Positions 62,996-64,000 of a stretch of 64,000 nucleotides of DNA are shown one piece after another; the first letter of the stretch is position 1, and every line of letters begins with the position of its first letter. A program made the translations under genes and the position numbers. A model generated the notes under the pieces. That model was not told the origin of the DNA. It did not search any database and was given only the letters and a program-made list of their open reading frames with translations. The stretch is from assembly GCA_013400975.1 (NCBI GenBank), contig WBMZ01011900.1, positions 1-64,000 on the forward strand. Reading direction: 5' to 3'. Source of the DNA: Atrichornis clamosus (Eukaryota > Chordata > Aves > Passeriformes > Menuridae).

Positions 62996-64000
62996 TTAAA
63001 AAATATATTACAGTGCGAACACTTGATCTTCAAAAGGATCATTGCTGAAGAAGAAATGAAGGTAGGTTAGCTCAGGGTATTCAGAAACCAGCTTTCATTG
63101 TTTTGTTTCTCAAGAACGGTGAGAAACTCAATGAGGATTAAGATAGACACAATTACATTAAAAATATTGTTGCTTTGAGCGAGGACAGTTGCATACAGAA
63201 AATCACTGCAGAAATCCCAGCTCAAACCATCAGACAGCAGCTTCATGCCTGTTGCTATTCAGCATTTTATTCTAAATGCTCTATGTTTCCATCTTAACTC
63301 ATTTAACACCTCTATTACCAGGCTGATACTGTGCATAAGTAGTTGTTAGATTAGCAGAGCTAACATGTTAAAATTAGAAGGGATTGCCAGATTTTAATCA
63401 GAGAACTAATTTTTCTAAGTGATAAAACTTTAAATAACAGTGTGTATTTCCAGACAGCCTAAACATTTTCTGGACAAAATAAGTGAAAACAGTGTGCCAA
63501 GAAAAGTTTGTTAACAGTGTAACACTGACAGAGACAGTGAGGTAAATTTATTAGATTCAGGAAAAAAGTTTACTCAACACTCGTCACAAGGAAAGCCCTT
63601 CCCATCAATTTCTGAGAATGAGTTAGAATAATACCCTTCCCATCCAAACCTGAGAAGCAGCTGTCTAAAGCAATTTGACTGTTCTGGCTTGTGTTTGGCA
63701 GGCTGGGAGATCAGAGGAGATCAAGGAGCTGTCTCACTGGTGCACACCCTGAGTCTGGACAGATTTACTGTGTGCCAGAGGTGCTGGTATTACAAAGATG
63801 TAGACTTGGCACACCACGGTCAAAAGTTCAACAGGACTTAAAAATGGTATGCATAGAGAGATAGCTGGATTCACAACCTGGATATTACCCTATAACAGAT
63901 AACATTGGGCATGATTCTTATCTGGAAGAAGCAAGCGATCCTTGTTTCATAAGGCACAGTAACGTCAGCCAACCGCATTCCCTGCTCAAATAGAGTAGTC

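Larger units (their letters stand above)
52199..64000. other. Gene-free sequence at the right end
   Basis: About 11.8 kb with short open frames only. It contains a purine tract (53687-53740), a TG-rich repeat (59099-59141) and a CA repeat (62980-62995). I recognise no gene, RNA gene or transposon. Confidence 0.65.

Noticed and set aside
1..64000. CRISPR array, tRNA, rRNA, snRNA or a bacterial-type system
   Set aside because: No regularly spaced repeats, no A/B-box or TTCGAATCC-type tRNA loop, and no rRNA or snRNA sequence were seen. The window is vertebrate gene-poor DNA.

Overview
The window looks like bird DNA, probably from a songbird. The evidence is AT-rich vertebrate sequence with one intron-containing gene, several CR1 LINE tails (two carry the CAYAGAAT-type terminal octamer), and LTRs that I recognise as avian ERVL-type elements. 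I could not search any database, so the species is inferred.

The only protein-coding gene I can support is PCDH18 (protocadherin-18, a delta-2 protocadherin). It lies on the minus strand and its CDS spans 30624-39355. Four coding exons join in frame with consensus GT-AG junctions to give 1135 codons plus a stop, the length I recall for the human protein. Exon 1 (36872-39355) encodes the signal peptide, six cadherin repeats, the membrane helix and the first part of the tail. Exons 2 (35838-35926), 3 (35546-35709) and 4 (30624-31294) encode the rest of the cytoplasmic tail. A CpG island at about 39590-39965 is the likely promoter. The 3' UTR runs left from 30623 and has several poly(A) signals.

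Downstream of the gene (1-30100), I see no coding region. This part holds a solo LTR with a clean 6-bp target duplication (2807-3420), a perfect 32-bp tandem duplication (3513-3576), two avian ERVL-type LTRs (about 6005-6937 and 15592-16126), four short CR1 tails and simple repeats. Upstream of the gene (40500-64000), I again see no coding region. It holds a CR1 tail (45885-45981), a 5'-truncated CR1 copy that keeps the end of its reverse transcriptase ORF (51641-52198), microsatellites and purine/pyrimidine tracts.

Such a layout, an isolated developmental adhesion gene inside long gene-free flanks, usually means distal enhancers. A few unusually complex, CpG-containing stretches are flagged as candidates, but only alignment could confirm them. 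No bacterial-type system, CRISPR array, tRNA or rRNA was seen. The most useful observations concern PCDH18 processing: an exon-1 read-through isoform with an intronic AATAAA, a NAGNAG acceptor at exon 2 and an upstream ORF.
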